Source of the DNA: Sipunculus nudus
Taxonomy: Eukaryota > Annelida > Sipuncula > Golfingiida > Sipunculidae
Direction of reading: 5' to 3'
NCBI GenBank assembly: GCA_026874595.1
Contig: CM049307.1
Span: 57,398,870-57,462,869 of the forward strand
Length of the DNA stretch: 64,000 nt
Below the pieces are notes generated by a model. That model ran no database searches. It had not been told where the DNA came from and was given only the letters and a program-made list of their open reading frames with translations. The position numbers and the translations under genes were made by a program. Shown here piece by piece: positions 27,032 through 39,418 of the stretch (positions are counted from its first letter, which is position 1; every line of letters begins with the position of its first letter).

Positions 27032-27075
27032 CATGCTCTCAGTTAATTCCTTTACGGAATTAAGTCAAGAGCATG
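27032..27075. other. Strong short hairpin
   Basis: The left arm catgctct-cag-ttaattcc and the right arm ggaattaa-gtca-agagcatg pair over two 8-bp blocks around a 5-base loop. It lies 420 bp beyond the stop of the minus-strand coiled-coil gene, so it could fall in that gene's 3' UTR. Confidence 0.55.
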
Positions 27076-27493
27076 CACCTTAAGAATCAGTTGTTATATT
27101 ATGCAGAAATCATTGCAATATCTATATGCGAAAGTTTCTCCTGAATTGAACCACACGTATTTATCGCCAAAGACAACATTTCTCACCGACTATCGAAATT
27201 AGAAATATTGGCTGCGAAAAAAGCCGACAGTTGAGAAATATCAAGCTTTGATAATAATACAGGTTGCCATATATAACCCTGATTCGCATATTAACTCTAA
27301 AATTCAATCATTTGTTGGAGGATTGCTACTTTTGCGATTAATGCATTCATTTTTCTATTTTAAACATATTTTACTCAGTTCCTAAAAATGAGTAATTTTC
27401 ACATACCTATTTGTTATGCATATATCCTAATTATTACAAATTCTCTTTTTACGTTTTGTAAATGATACCCTGAATGACCTATTGGATTCCGAG

Positions 27494-29587
27494 TCAGCGT
27501 TTCCGCTTCCGCTGAGTATATTGCTCTTCCAGCCTCGCTGTGGAAACTTCACTCTTTCGCCATGTTCTGGGAGTGGTTGAATACCTCGGTGTATTCGATA
27601 TAGCAATATCCGGAAGTAACGTCACACTTTGTCTCGTACTATCATCGTCTCTTTTAATGAAATTCTGAAACTCCTCATTATCGTAAATATCATCTAGCAT
27701 CGCCTCAAGTTTAGTAATCCTTGTCTGTGCCTTATTCAACCGCACTAGCGCATCTTCATATTTAGCTGTTACATTTTTCATCTCACTCTTTTTATTAGTA
27801 TCCTCCATATTTTTTTGCGCCACTGATGCTTTAAGTCTCCTGTTTTCTTCGATTAAACGTTTATGAGATCCTTTTATTTCATCCAGTTGGATATCAACAA
27901 CCTCACGGGTAATATTATTACCTTTCAATTTGGCCACTTCTTCAAGCTGATTCAGATTTGTTTTTCTCAGTTCCACAACCTCCCTCTGTAGTTCTTCAAT
28001 GTACTCCTGCTTTTGTTTTGACAAGTCCGACACGGAAGTACCACTGAGTCTGAGGGTTTCCACACATTCCTTGAGATCCGTAATTTTCCTCTCTTGTCGC
28101 CTAATTTCCTTTTTGTAGGTCTCACATTTCTTACACTCTTCCTTCTCCTTACGCTCTAACCGTTCTTTAACTTTACCCAACTCGGATTCCAAATCAGCAA
28201 TTTCCCTGTTCCTATCTCTCAGTTTCTTCTGTAGCTCAGCCTCCAACTCCTTGTAAGATTTCAACCTGTTTTGCATCTCACTGAGATCGTCTTCAAGCTT
28301 TCCCTTTTCAAGTTTCATATCTTCGGACCGACTGGAAGACGATTTTTGGAGATCATCAAGACGACCTTTGACATCAGAGAGTTCCCGCATGAGTTGGGTC
28401 CTCTCTTGGTCAGCCTCTTTGAAACGATCTCTTTCTTGATCCAACTGTCGACGCAGCCCATCAACCACATCCTCATTTTCGAGATTCTGAGCAGCAATTC
28501 TGTCATTTTCTGCTCGGATCTTTTCGAGATTTTCAAGAAGCTTTTCATTCTCCTTCTCAGTTTCCTCCAAATCAATTTTCGTCTGCTCGTTTTGTTCTCG
28601 GAGTTCATTAAGCTGGGATTCGTAACCCGCTACTTGGCTGTCCAACTGGTTTTCAGCAGTCATTCTGTCGCTGGACACGTCAAGCAGTTGACTTTCAAGT
28701 TGGTTTTTCATCTCTGTTAGAGTTTCCACCTCTTTGGTTAGATACTGTATAGATTCGTTAGCGTCGTTCATCCGCTTCTCAATTGTCTCTCGCTCGGATT
28801 CAAAATCATTCAGCCGAGACTGAAGCGCAGAACTTGAGTCCGAGGAAGACTTTCTAAGTTTATCATTATCTTCCTTCAGTTTGTGAATTTGTCTGGTTAA
28901 GTCTTCGTTTTCAGATTTCAAACGTTCATTTTCCGTCATGGTTTTCTGCATTGTGTCTTCCGCGTACTTAACCCTCTCATTAAACTGGGTTGTATCCGTA
29001 TCCAGTTTCCTTAGACTCTCAATCAACCTTTTGTTATCCGCAAGTAGCTGTTCGTTTTCATCCTCGATTCTGTTGATTCTCCCCATCACAGAAGATGCTG
29101 CAGCATCAGCAACCGACTGGGGTGGACCCGTATCCCCCTTTTCACTTTCTTTAACGTAATTGTCTTTAACTGGTGTGGGAGCATTTTGATCATATTGGTG
29201 CCACTTCGGATCTGTGTCTCCAGAAACATTACCAAACACCTTTTTACTTGAGCTATGTCGCGACCCACTATTAGTCACAAGTCTACCTCCCGTACTCCTG
29301 CCAGATGCCTTACCCGACGAATGTTTCGGTGAATCTGTTTTTACATTACTGACTGGCGTGTTCTCATGTCTCCTGTCATTTCTCGGAATACTGTGCCCCG
29401 AGGCTGCAGATCTGGGGTCGCTGTTGTGTGCCGAAGCTACGGTCTCTCTTTGCTTGCTGCGGTTTGATTTGGCTGATGACGTAGCTTGCTCATTTTCTTT
29501 GACGCCATCGGTTGGTTTTCTTTTGTGGTTTCCTAACAAGTACTCCTGCATAGGATTCCAGTAATTATCGTCTCCGTAGTCGTCCAT
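27494..29587 (-). CDS. Large coiled-coil protein, function unknown
   Basis: A continuous 697-codon frame with no intron. The N-terminus is acidic and aromatic (MDDYGDDNYWNPMQEYLL), followed by a Ser/Lys/Asn-rich, probably disordered stretch to about residue 165. Residues about 168-640 show heptad-like Leu/Glu/Lys/Arg/Gln spacing throughout, a long coiled coil, interrupted by a CKKC pair. The tail has a short acidic DDIYDNEEF patch, a Ser/Thr-rich part and a basic KRKR end that could be a nuclear localisation signal. The composition resembles centrosomal, ciliary or myosin-tail-like scaffolds, but composition alone cannot name a family and I do not recognise it. The start is the first ATG of the frame. 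Its neighbours give no functional hint. It is very likely a real gene: a 2.1-kb open frame with coherent heptads in AT-rich DNA does not arise by chance. Confidence 0.82.
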   Translation of the reverse strand: MDDYGDDNYWNPMQEYLLGNHKRKPTDGVKENEQATSSAKSNRSKQRETVASAHNSDPRSAASGHSIPRNDRRHENTPVSNVKTDSPKHSSGKASGRSTGGRLVTNSGSRHSSSKKVFGNVSGDTDPKWHQYDQNAPTPVKDNYVKESEKGDTGPPQSVADAAASSVMGRINRIEDENEQLLADNKRLIESLRKLDTDTTQFNERVKYAEDTMQKTMTENERLKSENEDLTRQIHKLKEDNDKLRKSSSDSSSALQSRLNDFESERETIEKRMNDANESIQYLTKEVETLTEMKNQLESQLLDVSSDRMTAENQLDSQVAGYESQLNELREQNEQTKIDLEETEKENEKLLENLEKIRAENDRIAAQNLENEDVVDGLRRQLDQERDRFKEADQERTQLMRELSDVKGRLDDLQKSSSSRSEDMKLEKGKLEDDLSEMQNRLKSYKELEAELQKKLRDRNREIADLESELGKVKERLERKEKEECKKCETYKKEIRRQERKITDLKECVETLRLSGTSVSDLSKQKQEYIEELQREVVELRKTNLNQLEEVAKLKGNNITREVVDIQLDEIKGSHKRLIEENRRLKASVAQKNMEDTNKKSEMKNVTAKYEDALVRLNKAQTRITKLEAMLDDIYDNEEFQNFIKRDDDSTRQSVTLLPDIAISNTPRYSTTPRTWRKSEVSTARLEEQYTQRKRKR

Positions 29588-32500
29588 ATTGGTCGCTGAC
29601 CTCTGGTTTTCTCAGCTTCAAGATAAAGAATAAAAATAAGGATATTACTTTGAGTTGTCGCCATACGTTTTAAATGACAAGCATTTTGGTCATTTACGTT
29701 TTATACAAAATTTACTGTGCATATAGCCTTAGTTTTGGATCCATTTTATTGCCCTTTCCGTTGCTTTTGACAACACAAATTAAACAAAGTTGTTCTTCTT
29801 TCGTAAAATTTAATAATTTTGTATTCATTAATTATTTAATAATGATTAATTTTCAATATTTCTTATATTATCTTCTTATACCATACCAGGTCATACTGTA
29901 GAATTTACATGAGATGTCTCTTGGTACGATGTGCAATCCCACAAATAACCGAATTGACAACCGATGTACACATATAACTTCCTGCCCATTTCAATTTTTG
30001 CACACCTACACACGTCAACACACTTCGTTTCCTGATCGCATACATTATCAAATTTTGCCAAAGCAAAGACAATATTTGTCAAATTCTCCCCTCCTGAAAT
30101 ATTTTGTTACACTGCATGTAAGCACCGGATTTTACTTTCCATACATTCCATGTATACCAGTTATATACTCAGCAACTTTACACAGGAATCTTGTTATTAT
30201 ATACTTGGACTACATTGAAAATATAAAAACAGTTTATCACAAATGATCTGCAAAGCATATAAATACAGTCAGTCTCATTTGGAACATCGGTACCAACTTA
30301 TATAAACTTAATGCTTGTTAATCGTCCAATACCTGTAATCGTTTTTTAAATGGAGCCCTGACTAGAGCTAAAATAGACTTAGATAAATAAAGGTGTACTC
30401 TTACCCATTATGGAAAGCTGAGATATCTCCCGTTTGAGGTGTGTAGCTACAGACGCTAACTGTCAGCTTTAACAAACACACTGCCCTATCGTTGATATAT
30501 ACACACTGGCAAAGGGTGCCTTTGTAAAACTAATCATCATGTAATCGGTTGTTTACATCCAACCAGTTTCTACACAGACTATTAAGAACATATAAAAACA
30601 CTCACAATCGATAAGAAAATAACATAATATATATGGCTAATATTTGTTCTGTACTGCAGTGCGCACCGTTTGCCCATGTAAACCTCTTTGATAAATGATT
30701 ATTCCAGCAGCATGGAAAAAAAATCATCCACTGAGTAGCTAATTAAGGAACATGCCTGTTACCTACATACGCAAATGATTTAAAATTATAAATGCTTATT
30801 ACCACAGTATAACAGTTCAATTTCTTTTCCCGCTTGACCTATGCCATACCAAGCAAGCAGGTGCTGCAGCGGGAGTTAGCAATTATTTACAAGGGAATCG
30901 TGTGGTGTCAAGTGAGAGGACTGGTCTTTTATATACTGGATCGTGCTCAATGGGCTGTCACAAAAGCTGCAAATAACACAGCACTAGCGGGGTTAATCAC
31001 AATAAATGTACTTTACTCATGAAGCCCCACACATGAAGCCGGATCCCAAAGCATGAACCAAATTGCGTACTTGAATCACCACTCGCGTCACAGATCTAAC
31101 ATTTTAATGTAGATATAATCTTGGGACTATTAGATTGCTCATAAAGTGGATCTCCACTCAACCGGCATCTCACACTATTCGCCTTTCTACAAATGGGGCC
31201 GTGTTGTCGTTCCTGGCTTGTTTACCGTGTTTTTTTTTTCATAAATGCCCGCTTTTTTAATCAGGTTTATAACATCAAGTGTGAAACTACGAGTAACAAT
31301 AACGGCCTGAACAAAAATATAAACTTTTTATATTGCATCGGTCTGTATTTGATACTAGTATATAATATTGCTCCAGGTAAGCGTTATCTGGTATTTTTTT
31401 ACATGTTTGTCTTTGCTTCACACGAGACTGGTTATTCTGCCGGCACTTATAAATGTATCGATTACATTTAATTATAACCATTTTAGGACATCTAGGTAAA
31501 ATGTCACCTTTAACTTATTCATTTTAAAAATAAACATTCTTAAGAATCATTATGTGTATAAAACAAAAAAAAATTATATTGAACATGAAAAAAAACGATA
31601 TTTGTACCTTACATTGATCTTAACCTATAACTTTATCAATTGACTCGCCCCTCATATCTATTCAGTACACAGAAACTGTGTGTATTGAGAAACATGCAGT
31701 CTTCTGGTTACTCAGTCAACAAGTGTACAAAAGAGTATAAAAGGGCAGCGGGCTCTTATTTTCTTGCGTACTCTACTAATATAGGATACCGGTTTTTTTC
31801 ACATATTTTCTACTTGTACACTAAATTAAGACCAATAACCATGCGGCATCTCTTTTTCCTGTTATCGTATTTATAAGCATTTAATCTAAACCTTTACGTA
31901 CTTATATACCCTTAAGTTACGCCTTTTTTTAACGCCACGGTGCTATGTTTTATGTTTTTTAATCAATTGTTCATATATTAAGCACTTGTACGTCGATTTT
32001 AGCTGTGATTATGTCACTGCTGTTTTGCTTAATATCCCCTGATTGCAAACTGTCATTTTTTATAGCTTTGCTGAATATTTCCTGATTGTATACTGTCATT
32101 TTTTTATAGCTAATGTAGTTATAAATGACCCTTAAAGACTTTGCAATTCAGTGCAATTCCTATGTGTTACAAGGCCCTTATGAAAACAAATTTTTATTGA
32201 GAAACAGGTAACCCTGGAAGATATTGTAATGTAATTTTTAATAAATATCACACACACACACCTAGAGCAAAACATAATTTGCTACACTACCACATTTACC
32301 CAAAAAGGGATGTACGGTACTGGTCTATTTCCCTACCCCCCAAAAATGAGATTACATGCAAGGGACGACCCCATGCTGTATTGTGTTACTGTAACGAGAT
32401 CAACCAGATTCCAATTACTAGTATCTTGCTTTCTCTATTCCGAGTTTTATTTCTAATTCCAGGAACTTAATATCTGCGAGTGAAAGTAATAGTATAATAA

Positions 32501-32872
32501 CAACTTTCAAAAAGTAAAAAAGTGTCACATTAAAAGTTTTTTATTGTATTCTTTAATTTTTAAATTTTAGTAAGAAAAAGGTGTATCCCAGGAGGGATAT
32601 TATTTCTGAATCTGTCATGATATAAATTAGAAATTTTATCATGCATTCCACACGAATTATTAAAATAAAATGTATTAACCGAGTTCTTGTTTGTCATCCA
32701 TTCTCAATTTCCGTTTTTACTGAGGCAACTGTTTCACTTGTGCAAATTGAATATTAAAAACAAAACATTACAAGAATACTGAAGTTCAAAGCTTTGCAGT
32801 AGAATTTAATATTTCTGGATTTCAATCTCGACTGTCACAAGGATATGGTTATATCTGAGAACGAATAAAAGT

Positions 32873-32895
32873 GTATATATATATATATATATATT
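32873..32895. repeat. (TA)n microsatellite
   Basis: Eleven TA units. Confidence 0.85.
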
Positions 32896-34346
32896 ATTCT
32901 TTCATACCTTGCTTATATATTATATTACATTAATATATTGTTTAATATTCATGGCCTGCATGGTGCATGATAAAAACCCCTGTGTATTCTGAGGGGGGAA
33001 CGTGTATATAGTGTCGAACCCTGCTTGAAACAATCTCTGATTAATAATAAATAATTCAAAATACTGCATTACAATTCATTACTATTTTGCCTGCCTGTTG
33101 AAAATAAAATCCCTAAAAGAATGAGAGGCTGATTAAATATTATTGGAGGATTATTTATAGTAATCGCTTGGTTGTCGAGTCGTTTTATCCGAGTGACTCA
33201 TCATAAATGTTTTTACAAACCTGCAGGGGCCCCAAATCCACTCGTTACGGGCTTATTGACCAGTCAGTAAGTCTTGTAGCACTTGTGAGAGTAATATATA
33301 GAGTATCCAAATACACTAACAACCCTTAAGCCAAGAACATGTGAATCCAACGGTGAATAAGCCGTTGCCAATAGTGCATGGGTATTGTGTTTTAGGCAAC
33401 TTTCGGTATTCATGTGCTGCAGCTTGAGCAGACGACATTTTCTCTTACCGTAAAGACCCCGTCCTAAGGCGCGGCGAGTTTCCGTCTCAGCCGATGTCAC
33501 ATATGGCCATTCCTTGGCGTAAATACATCAATAAACGGATATTTTCTCTCAAGATCTAACGGTTTAATCCAGTGTATTACGGGCATATCTCAATCCCGGT
33601 ATCCGCCATGTTTAGCAACTGAATGCTTGTGTATGTCCTGGCGTCGCTTGTGTACACGAAACATCTTTGTATTATATATTTGCCCGTACGACAAACAGGA
33701 GTCGTGTTTGTGTAACGACGAGTGTGCATATGTGATCTTAGCGACGTCGGCCGGGGTTCAATAAAATTATACATGTACACACAGTTTACTTTAATCGAGG
33801 CGGTTCGTGTATTGAACGCTGCATGCGAGAGTGTTTACTGAAACCACGTCGGTCCCACTCACGAGAATGCCAAGCTTCCGTTATTACGTGTATAATTATT
33901 TGAGCCACCTCTTATCAGCTGATTAGACACACCAAAGCGCCCATGTGAAAATGTGTACCTGTTGACCCCAGTACCATGAGCGATCAGAATTTAAAGATCT
34001 GTTGATCACCAAATACCTGTGTTGATAAGACGGATCTTGTCACTATGGCGCCGTGTTTGTCAGCCTCCAGGCATACGGCTTAATACATCAGCACGGTTCC
34101 ACTAATCCAACCGGTAATGCCGCCAAATGACGCTTCAACTCGAGGAGACTCTTAATTCATGCTTGTCGCTTTGCTGACCTGGAATATATCGGGAAATATG
34201 ATAGTTTTATCGACTGTTGATAGTCGCTTTAAATGTGCCATACCAGAACAATTATTATCGACAACGGTTTACTGGTAGTTTGACCTATAAATATCAATAC
34301 GCATTTGTCTAAAATTGTAATACTGTGAATGCACAATAATTACTTT

Positions 34347-34348
<2 letters not shown>

Positions 34349-34401
<53 letters not shown>

Positions 34402-34421
34402 TATATATGTGTGTGTGTGTG
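34349..34421. repeat. (TA)n(TG)n microsatellite
   Basis: About 28 TA units followed by a short TG run. It lies directly left of the tandem triplet. Confidence 0.9.
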
Positions 34422-34486
34422 AGCAAAAATGATGTTTGATATACTACATAAAAGACTTGTAACTTACATATGTTACAATCGTCAAA

Positions 34487-34825
34487 CTGTAAATACTTTA
34501 TGCGAATACCAGTAAATAAATTTTATTACCCAAGTTTATCTCAATATTTTTTTTTCTGAACAAGAGTATAAATATCAGGTTATATTTCTATGTTGCATCA
34601 AAAAATGTAAATATAGTACGTGAATAAAAAAAAAATATTAAATAGCTGTCTCAATATTGTTACACAACAAGGAGTGTCGATATCTCGGTATATTTCCACA
34701 CTGTATATGAACAAACTGTAAATGTTTTATGCGAATAAATATATTTGGTAAAAAAAGTCTGTTTCAACATTTTATCTCAACAAGAGTAATAAAGTCAGGG
34801 TTCAGTGGAATTATACATACTTCAT
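34487..34825 (+). repeat. Tandem repeat, about 115 bp, three diverged units
   Basis: Words recur in order in three successive units: tgtaaat..tttatgcgaata (about 34489, 34606, 34709), then tctcaatatt or ttcaacatt, then aacaagagt or aacaaggagt, then a tatttc or atatcagg segment. The units are AT-rich and noncoding. Confidence 0.55.
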
Positions 34826-34891
34826 CACCCTGGCCATAAATGTACATATTCTACAGTTAACTTAATTCTATACGACATGTCGTTTATGTAT

Positions 34892-34893
34892 AA

Positions 34894-34954
<61 letters not shown>

Positions 34955-34990
34955 CAGACAGACAGAGACAGACAGACAGAGAGAAAGAGA
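34892..34990 (+). repeat. Compound microsatellite (TA)n(GA)n(GACA)n
   Basis: TA passes into GA at 34916 and into GACA near 34949. Confidence 0.9.
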
Positions 34991-35738
34991 AACGCAAATC
35001 AAAAATAGCGTATTGGCTGATATCACATTCAGACTATGATAAACCGACAAGCGACTTTGTGTATCAGCCGAATCACGTGATTGGCATTGACTGAGTGAGG
35101 CATGGAATGTCTCCTAAAGAATTTCTGGTATCATATATACAAAGACATTTAAAGATAAAGCATTATTGGCATGAAATAAGTGATAATTGCTATTCTTGAT
35201 CCGCCGATCATATCGACATGCAGAACCTCCCTTTTTATTAGCGATAATTGCAATTTTTGCTTTGCAAGTCATATCTACATTCATTTTGTTAAAATGATAG
35301 TTGAAATTTATATTTCGCAATTCATTATTGCAAACATCAAATTGTTGCTTTTCGGACAGCTAGCATTACATCTTGGTCTCTGAATCAAATAACTTGCATG
35401 ATGATTTAGAGAGATTTTACACCTTTCATCCACGGATAAACGTCCGGTTTTGCAGATTTCTTCAACCTGCCGTGTTTTCTGGCATGTAATCATTGCATTC
35501 TCATATTTCTTCAATACTGACATTTCTTAAATAGAGTTCGTACAATATACAATCTAATAAAGTGCGGATTGACAATCTAAGTGTCGAGCTGTATCCCTTG
35601 TCTGCATATATTGGCTTCCAACTGTGTCAAACAGTCCTCCTCCATACGCATAAGAAAATGTATTTCTTGTGTTAGTAGTTTAATAAAGTAGTCGAGTTGC
35701 CACCTAAATATATATTTCATAGCGAACATCATTCTAAA

Positions 35739-36180
35739 GTACAAGATTTTTATGGATGTTTGATGGTAGGGGCTCACTTACATGCACCTTTGAGTTGGGT
35801 TATCCTCACGGTGACCTTGTAAAACCTGGGTGTAGACACCATGTTCGACCAATTATCTTGATTAGTTTTGGAGATATCGAAGGAAGAAGATTTTTATCAA
35901 CGGCGGCCATAATTTGCATAATAAAATAAAAAAAAAACTGAATAAACCGTAGCTTTTATGGTTTCATTTGAATCTCTGACCATAAAAACCTAGGGCTCAG
36001 ACATAATATTCGACCAATTATCATGGCTAGTTCTTGAGATATCGAGGAGAATAGAATTTTCGTCAATGGCGGCCCTAGTTTGCATATTACAAATGTTGCC
36101 CAAGTTCGCCGTAAGGCCAACCCAACTCAAAAGTGTCAGTGGACCCCTACTCTCACAAATCCAACAAAAAAAAATTGTAC
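35739..36180. mobile_element. MITE-like element with internal tandem dimer
   Basis: The left arm starts near gtacaag and contains gtaggggctcac and ttgagttgggtt. The right arm carries the complement of the same words in reverse order (aacccaactcaa, cccctac, ttgtac). Imperfect inverted repeats therefore extend over about 60 bp. Between them an about 100-bp segment occurs twice, about 162 bp apart (35826 and 35988). Both copies hold ttcgaccaattatc, gagatatcga and ggcggcc. There is no coding capacity, and no clear target-site duplication was seen. Confidence 0.62.
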
Positions 36181-36449
36181 CATAGAAAATTCATAGGTAC
36201 CCCCTTCAGACAAGTCAAATAAAGTGTCAGTAACTGACTAAAATACAACAAAACAACACAGGTATTCATGAACAGAAATCTGTTCTGTGTGGGGTGTTTT
36301 TTTTTATTTCTGGATATTATTATTAAAAAAGGTAACTTATAGGTCAACAATTTTTATAAGGTGTCATTCCAAAGATACCTGGGGAGGTCTACACCTTTTG
36401 AAGTTCACTGACGACATATGAAATCAAAAGATTGGGTCTCAGCGGTTAA

Positions 36450-36945
36450 CTAAAGCCTCGGTCCCAACTCGCTGCGGTTTCCGCATACCGTAGAGTACCA
36501 TACGTTTTTTTTTTTTTTTACAGCAGGGATACTTAAGCCTCGGTCAGAACCCGCTGCGGTCACCGCGCACCGTAGATCACCGCAGGAAAACTTATGCGGC
36601 CGACGTGAGGGAACGGTAAGGTGTCTTCCTCATTCTCACGGCATTCGCACGGTAAAGTAAGCTAACCCTGCGGACGCAGCAAGCTAACCTTGTGGAAGCC
36701 GCAAAGACCCCTTACGACAGCCGCAGGTACGCCTAGCATCTCACGGGTAGCCGAGTAGACGTTAAAATCGCACGGGCATCCTACCACATCCGTACGTCTA
36801 CTGTACGGTGCCCATACGGAGCCCGTAGGTGGCTGCCTGCTTGGGGCCTTTAAAAAACGCACGGTTGCCGTACGTCAACCGCACAGTATAGCCAAAAACA
36901 CCCGCCCTACGGCGATCGTATCCCAGTTGTGACCGAGGCTTTTAA
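36450..36945 (+). mobile_element. Inverted-repeat element, CCTCGGTC-end family, copy 1
   Basis: The ends are taaagcctcggtc on the left and gaccgaggcttt on the right. A second internal copy of the left-end motif (aagcctcggtcagaac) lies about 80 bp in. The interior is GC-rich for this genome and full of variants of cgtacgg, ccgtag and cgcacgg. Copy 2 at 63125-63678 has the same sequence in the opposite orientation. There is no protein, so this is a non-autonomous element. Confidence 0.75.
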
Positions 36946-38125
36946 GGAAGGTTCAAAAGGGGCAACAGTACCCTGGATTATCTGATGTAATAGGTGTGTT
37001 GCGAATATGGGATATAAATAGCCGTGTATTGTAGAGTTCAAAAGTTCATGGAGCCTGTTAGAGGGCAGGGAGTAATATAAGGCCGGATTTGACGGACTTG
37101 AGAGCGGGTGTGGAACCTTGTCTTTCTCTCCGGTGGGTACTTTCGTAAACTGAAATGGATTTCGCTAATTTTAGGCACACCCTGAGGTAAATTTAAGATT
37201 TTTGAATAACAAACCAATTGTCCATGGGTGATGAGTAGAACAAAATACATCAACGCGATTCACCAACTTGAAATACTTAAACATAAATTCAACACTGTCC
37301 ATAATAATCTAACAGCACCTGCCTATCATTTTCTTGAAAGATTAAGGCGAATATTTTAACGCCGTTGTTGCTTATTTTAATGCCTACGTTTCGTCAAACT
37401 CTCTAGGTGTATTTAGCTTAAAATGAGTATTAAATTACAAATGAAAAAGCTCATTGATAAATGCATATTTCGGATAAAGAAAATATCCTCTGTTTAATCT
37501 GTTATATATAAATAAAGGGTTTATTGTTTGTCTGAAGATTTCAAGATCTGAAGCAAAAGTTTAAAAGAAAACGGATACATCCTGCCTCTGGCAAATAGTG
37601 TATGTATTCAGCTGTAATCGTATCTTGAATTGCACACAAATATCTCCTGGCTTATTTATATTGTATATAAATTTTCCTTCCTTCTTCTTAGTTCTCTTTA
37701 ATTAAACAAAATGACAAATTTACCCATGATACTTTGTTAAAAATTACCTGTAACTGCTTAATAAAAAATATAAAAGAATACGCATTTTAGATTACATGTT
37801 TTCAGACATATATGCAAATTGGAACGCTTCGATCTTGATGGTTGTGTGAAATATTCCCTGAGGATGGTGTAAATTAACTAAAATACTCGTTATAAGATAA
37901 TGGTCGAACTGTGACGCCGAGGAGACATCGCGTGTGTACCAGCTATTGCACAGTAAAGCAAGCAAAAGTGTATTGTGCAGTATTGTGGTGTTCACCAGTA
38001 GATGGATTATACCATTGCAAATGAGATCCTGGCATATTGTAAGATTATGTATAAAATACAATATACTTTTTCTATAAAAAAAAAAAACGCGTGTTGGATG
38101 GAAGGTCAAGGCTGCAGTTAATACC

Positions 38126-38148
38126 GGTCAAGAATCAGATTCTTGACC
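38126..38148. other. Perfect short palindrome
   Basis: Two 11-base arms (ggtcaagaatc and its exact complement) surround a single central A, giving a 23-nt perfect inverted repeat. No known role. Confidence 0.7.
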
Positions 38149-38479
38149 ATATTCAACCTATAGTTTGATTTATTTGATTTATACAAGTTAAACGTTCATT
38201 ATTCATAGATTAATCTAGATGACTAGAGGCCGAGTGCTTGCCGGAAGTTGAAATAAAACAGACGGACGGGCAGAACATATGCTCGGTTTCTATCGATTGT
38301 ATATGGCTTTCAGTGTCAGACAAAAGAACAAGCTAGCAGGCAAAGCTGACAACAGTTGACGAACAGACGGGCATACTGACAGACTGACACAACCTAGATG
38401 ACACTTATCTTCAAAGGTTATGGAAAATGCATAGAAAAAAATGAGCTATCGTTTGTGTAGATAAGACACTTTTTTTACG

Positions 38480-39315
38480 AAGTTGAGAAACAGGTAACAT
38501 TTTGAGGTTTTTCGATTACCTTGGACTTGACCTTTATCCAATTTTGATCGAAAAAAGCAGGCTTTGAGTGATAATAGATATATACCAATTGCTTCAATTT
38601 TAAAGCGATTATTGCAAAATTGTTGCGTGTGACACAGGTTGAACGATAACCTTCATATTTTCAACTTCGAAAGTTCGGAGTTGTGGCATAAAATTATATT
38701 TTAAAGTGGTTTACATATAGCGCCCTCTGGTGGCTATTAAAAACAATATGTTTCAAGATACTTTAGTAGTAGATAGAAATTTCATTTTCAAAACGACTGC
38801 TTAAAATCTGCGGCCTTTTTGATGTCGTAAAGTGCAACCTCGAAAAAAAAATCTCGTTTGACCAGAAACTTTGCAAGATTATGCAAGACGTAAAACAAAA
38901 TCATGTAAAACTGATAAAAACTACATGATGCAAAAAAACTAGATCTCTCCAGCTTGAAAAGATGACAAAATTACAGAAATAAAGGTCAACATTTTTTAAT
39001 TTAAGAAATTTTCCCTAAATATACGTAACCATATAGTAACACCAAAATGAGATAATTTTACAGAAAAAAGGCCATAGAATGACGAAAAAATGAGCTTTTG
39101 TTGTAGTTGCTACGACCATTTGTGACAAATATATATAGAAAAAAACATTTTGAGCAGTGTTGATGACCTTGACCTTTGGCCTATATTGACCAAAAATGAT
39201 AGGCTTCTAGGACTTTTGATTGTTAATCAATTTTTAAGTTTGAAAGCGATTGCGGCCTGTAGAGTAAAGGCAGACAGACATACAGACAGACACACGGAAC
39301 TGGCAAACATGCTTG
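38480..39315 (+). repeat. Two diverged copies of a dispersed repeat with GACA tails
   Basis: Segments at about 38495-38640 and 39135-39310 share gacttgaccttta or gaccttgacctttg, a tcaattttaaagcgatt or tttaagtttgaaagcgatt word, and nearby cagacagac-type tails (38260-38385 and 39270-39295). There is no coding content. Confidence 0.5.
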
Positions 39316-39418
39316 TCGAAATCGAAGATTTTCGGCAAGCAATAATCCCATCACCAAAAACCTACCCTTTAGGTCCATTTGGATTAATTTTACAGGCTCT
39401 TTGCTTAACACAGATATT

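Larger units (their letters stand above)
22920..27493. other. Spacer between the PAQR5-like and coiled-coil genes
   Basis: The first 170 bp are probably PAQR 3' UTR. The rest contains the roughly 1.1-kb inverted-repeat structure at 23709-24788, a fragment of a 'ctccgcca' repeat near 25.85 kb and two hairpins at 26.6 and 27.0 kb, listed separately. No coding exon was recognised. Confidence 0.55.
29588..39418. other. Gene-poor spacer before the oxidase array
   Basis: I find no supported coding exon. Open frames are short and AT-rich with no family motifs. Contents listed separately are TA and GA/GACA microsatellites, an about 115-bp tandem triplet, two inverted-repeat elements (35.7 and 36.45 kb), a perfect palindrome and a dispersed repeat with GACA tails. 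A noncoding first exon of oxidase copy A probably lies in the last part, since its start exon is preceded by an acceptor. Confidence 0.55.

Noticed and set aside
28271..28720. 149-codon plus-strand frame
   Set aside because: It lies entirely antisense to the coiled-coil gene. Its hydrophobic composition is the mirror of Glu/Lys-rich codons.
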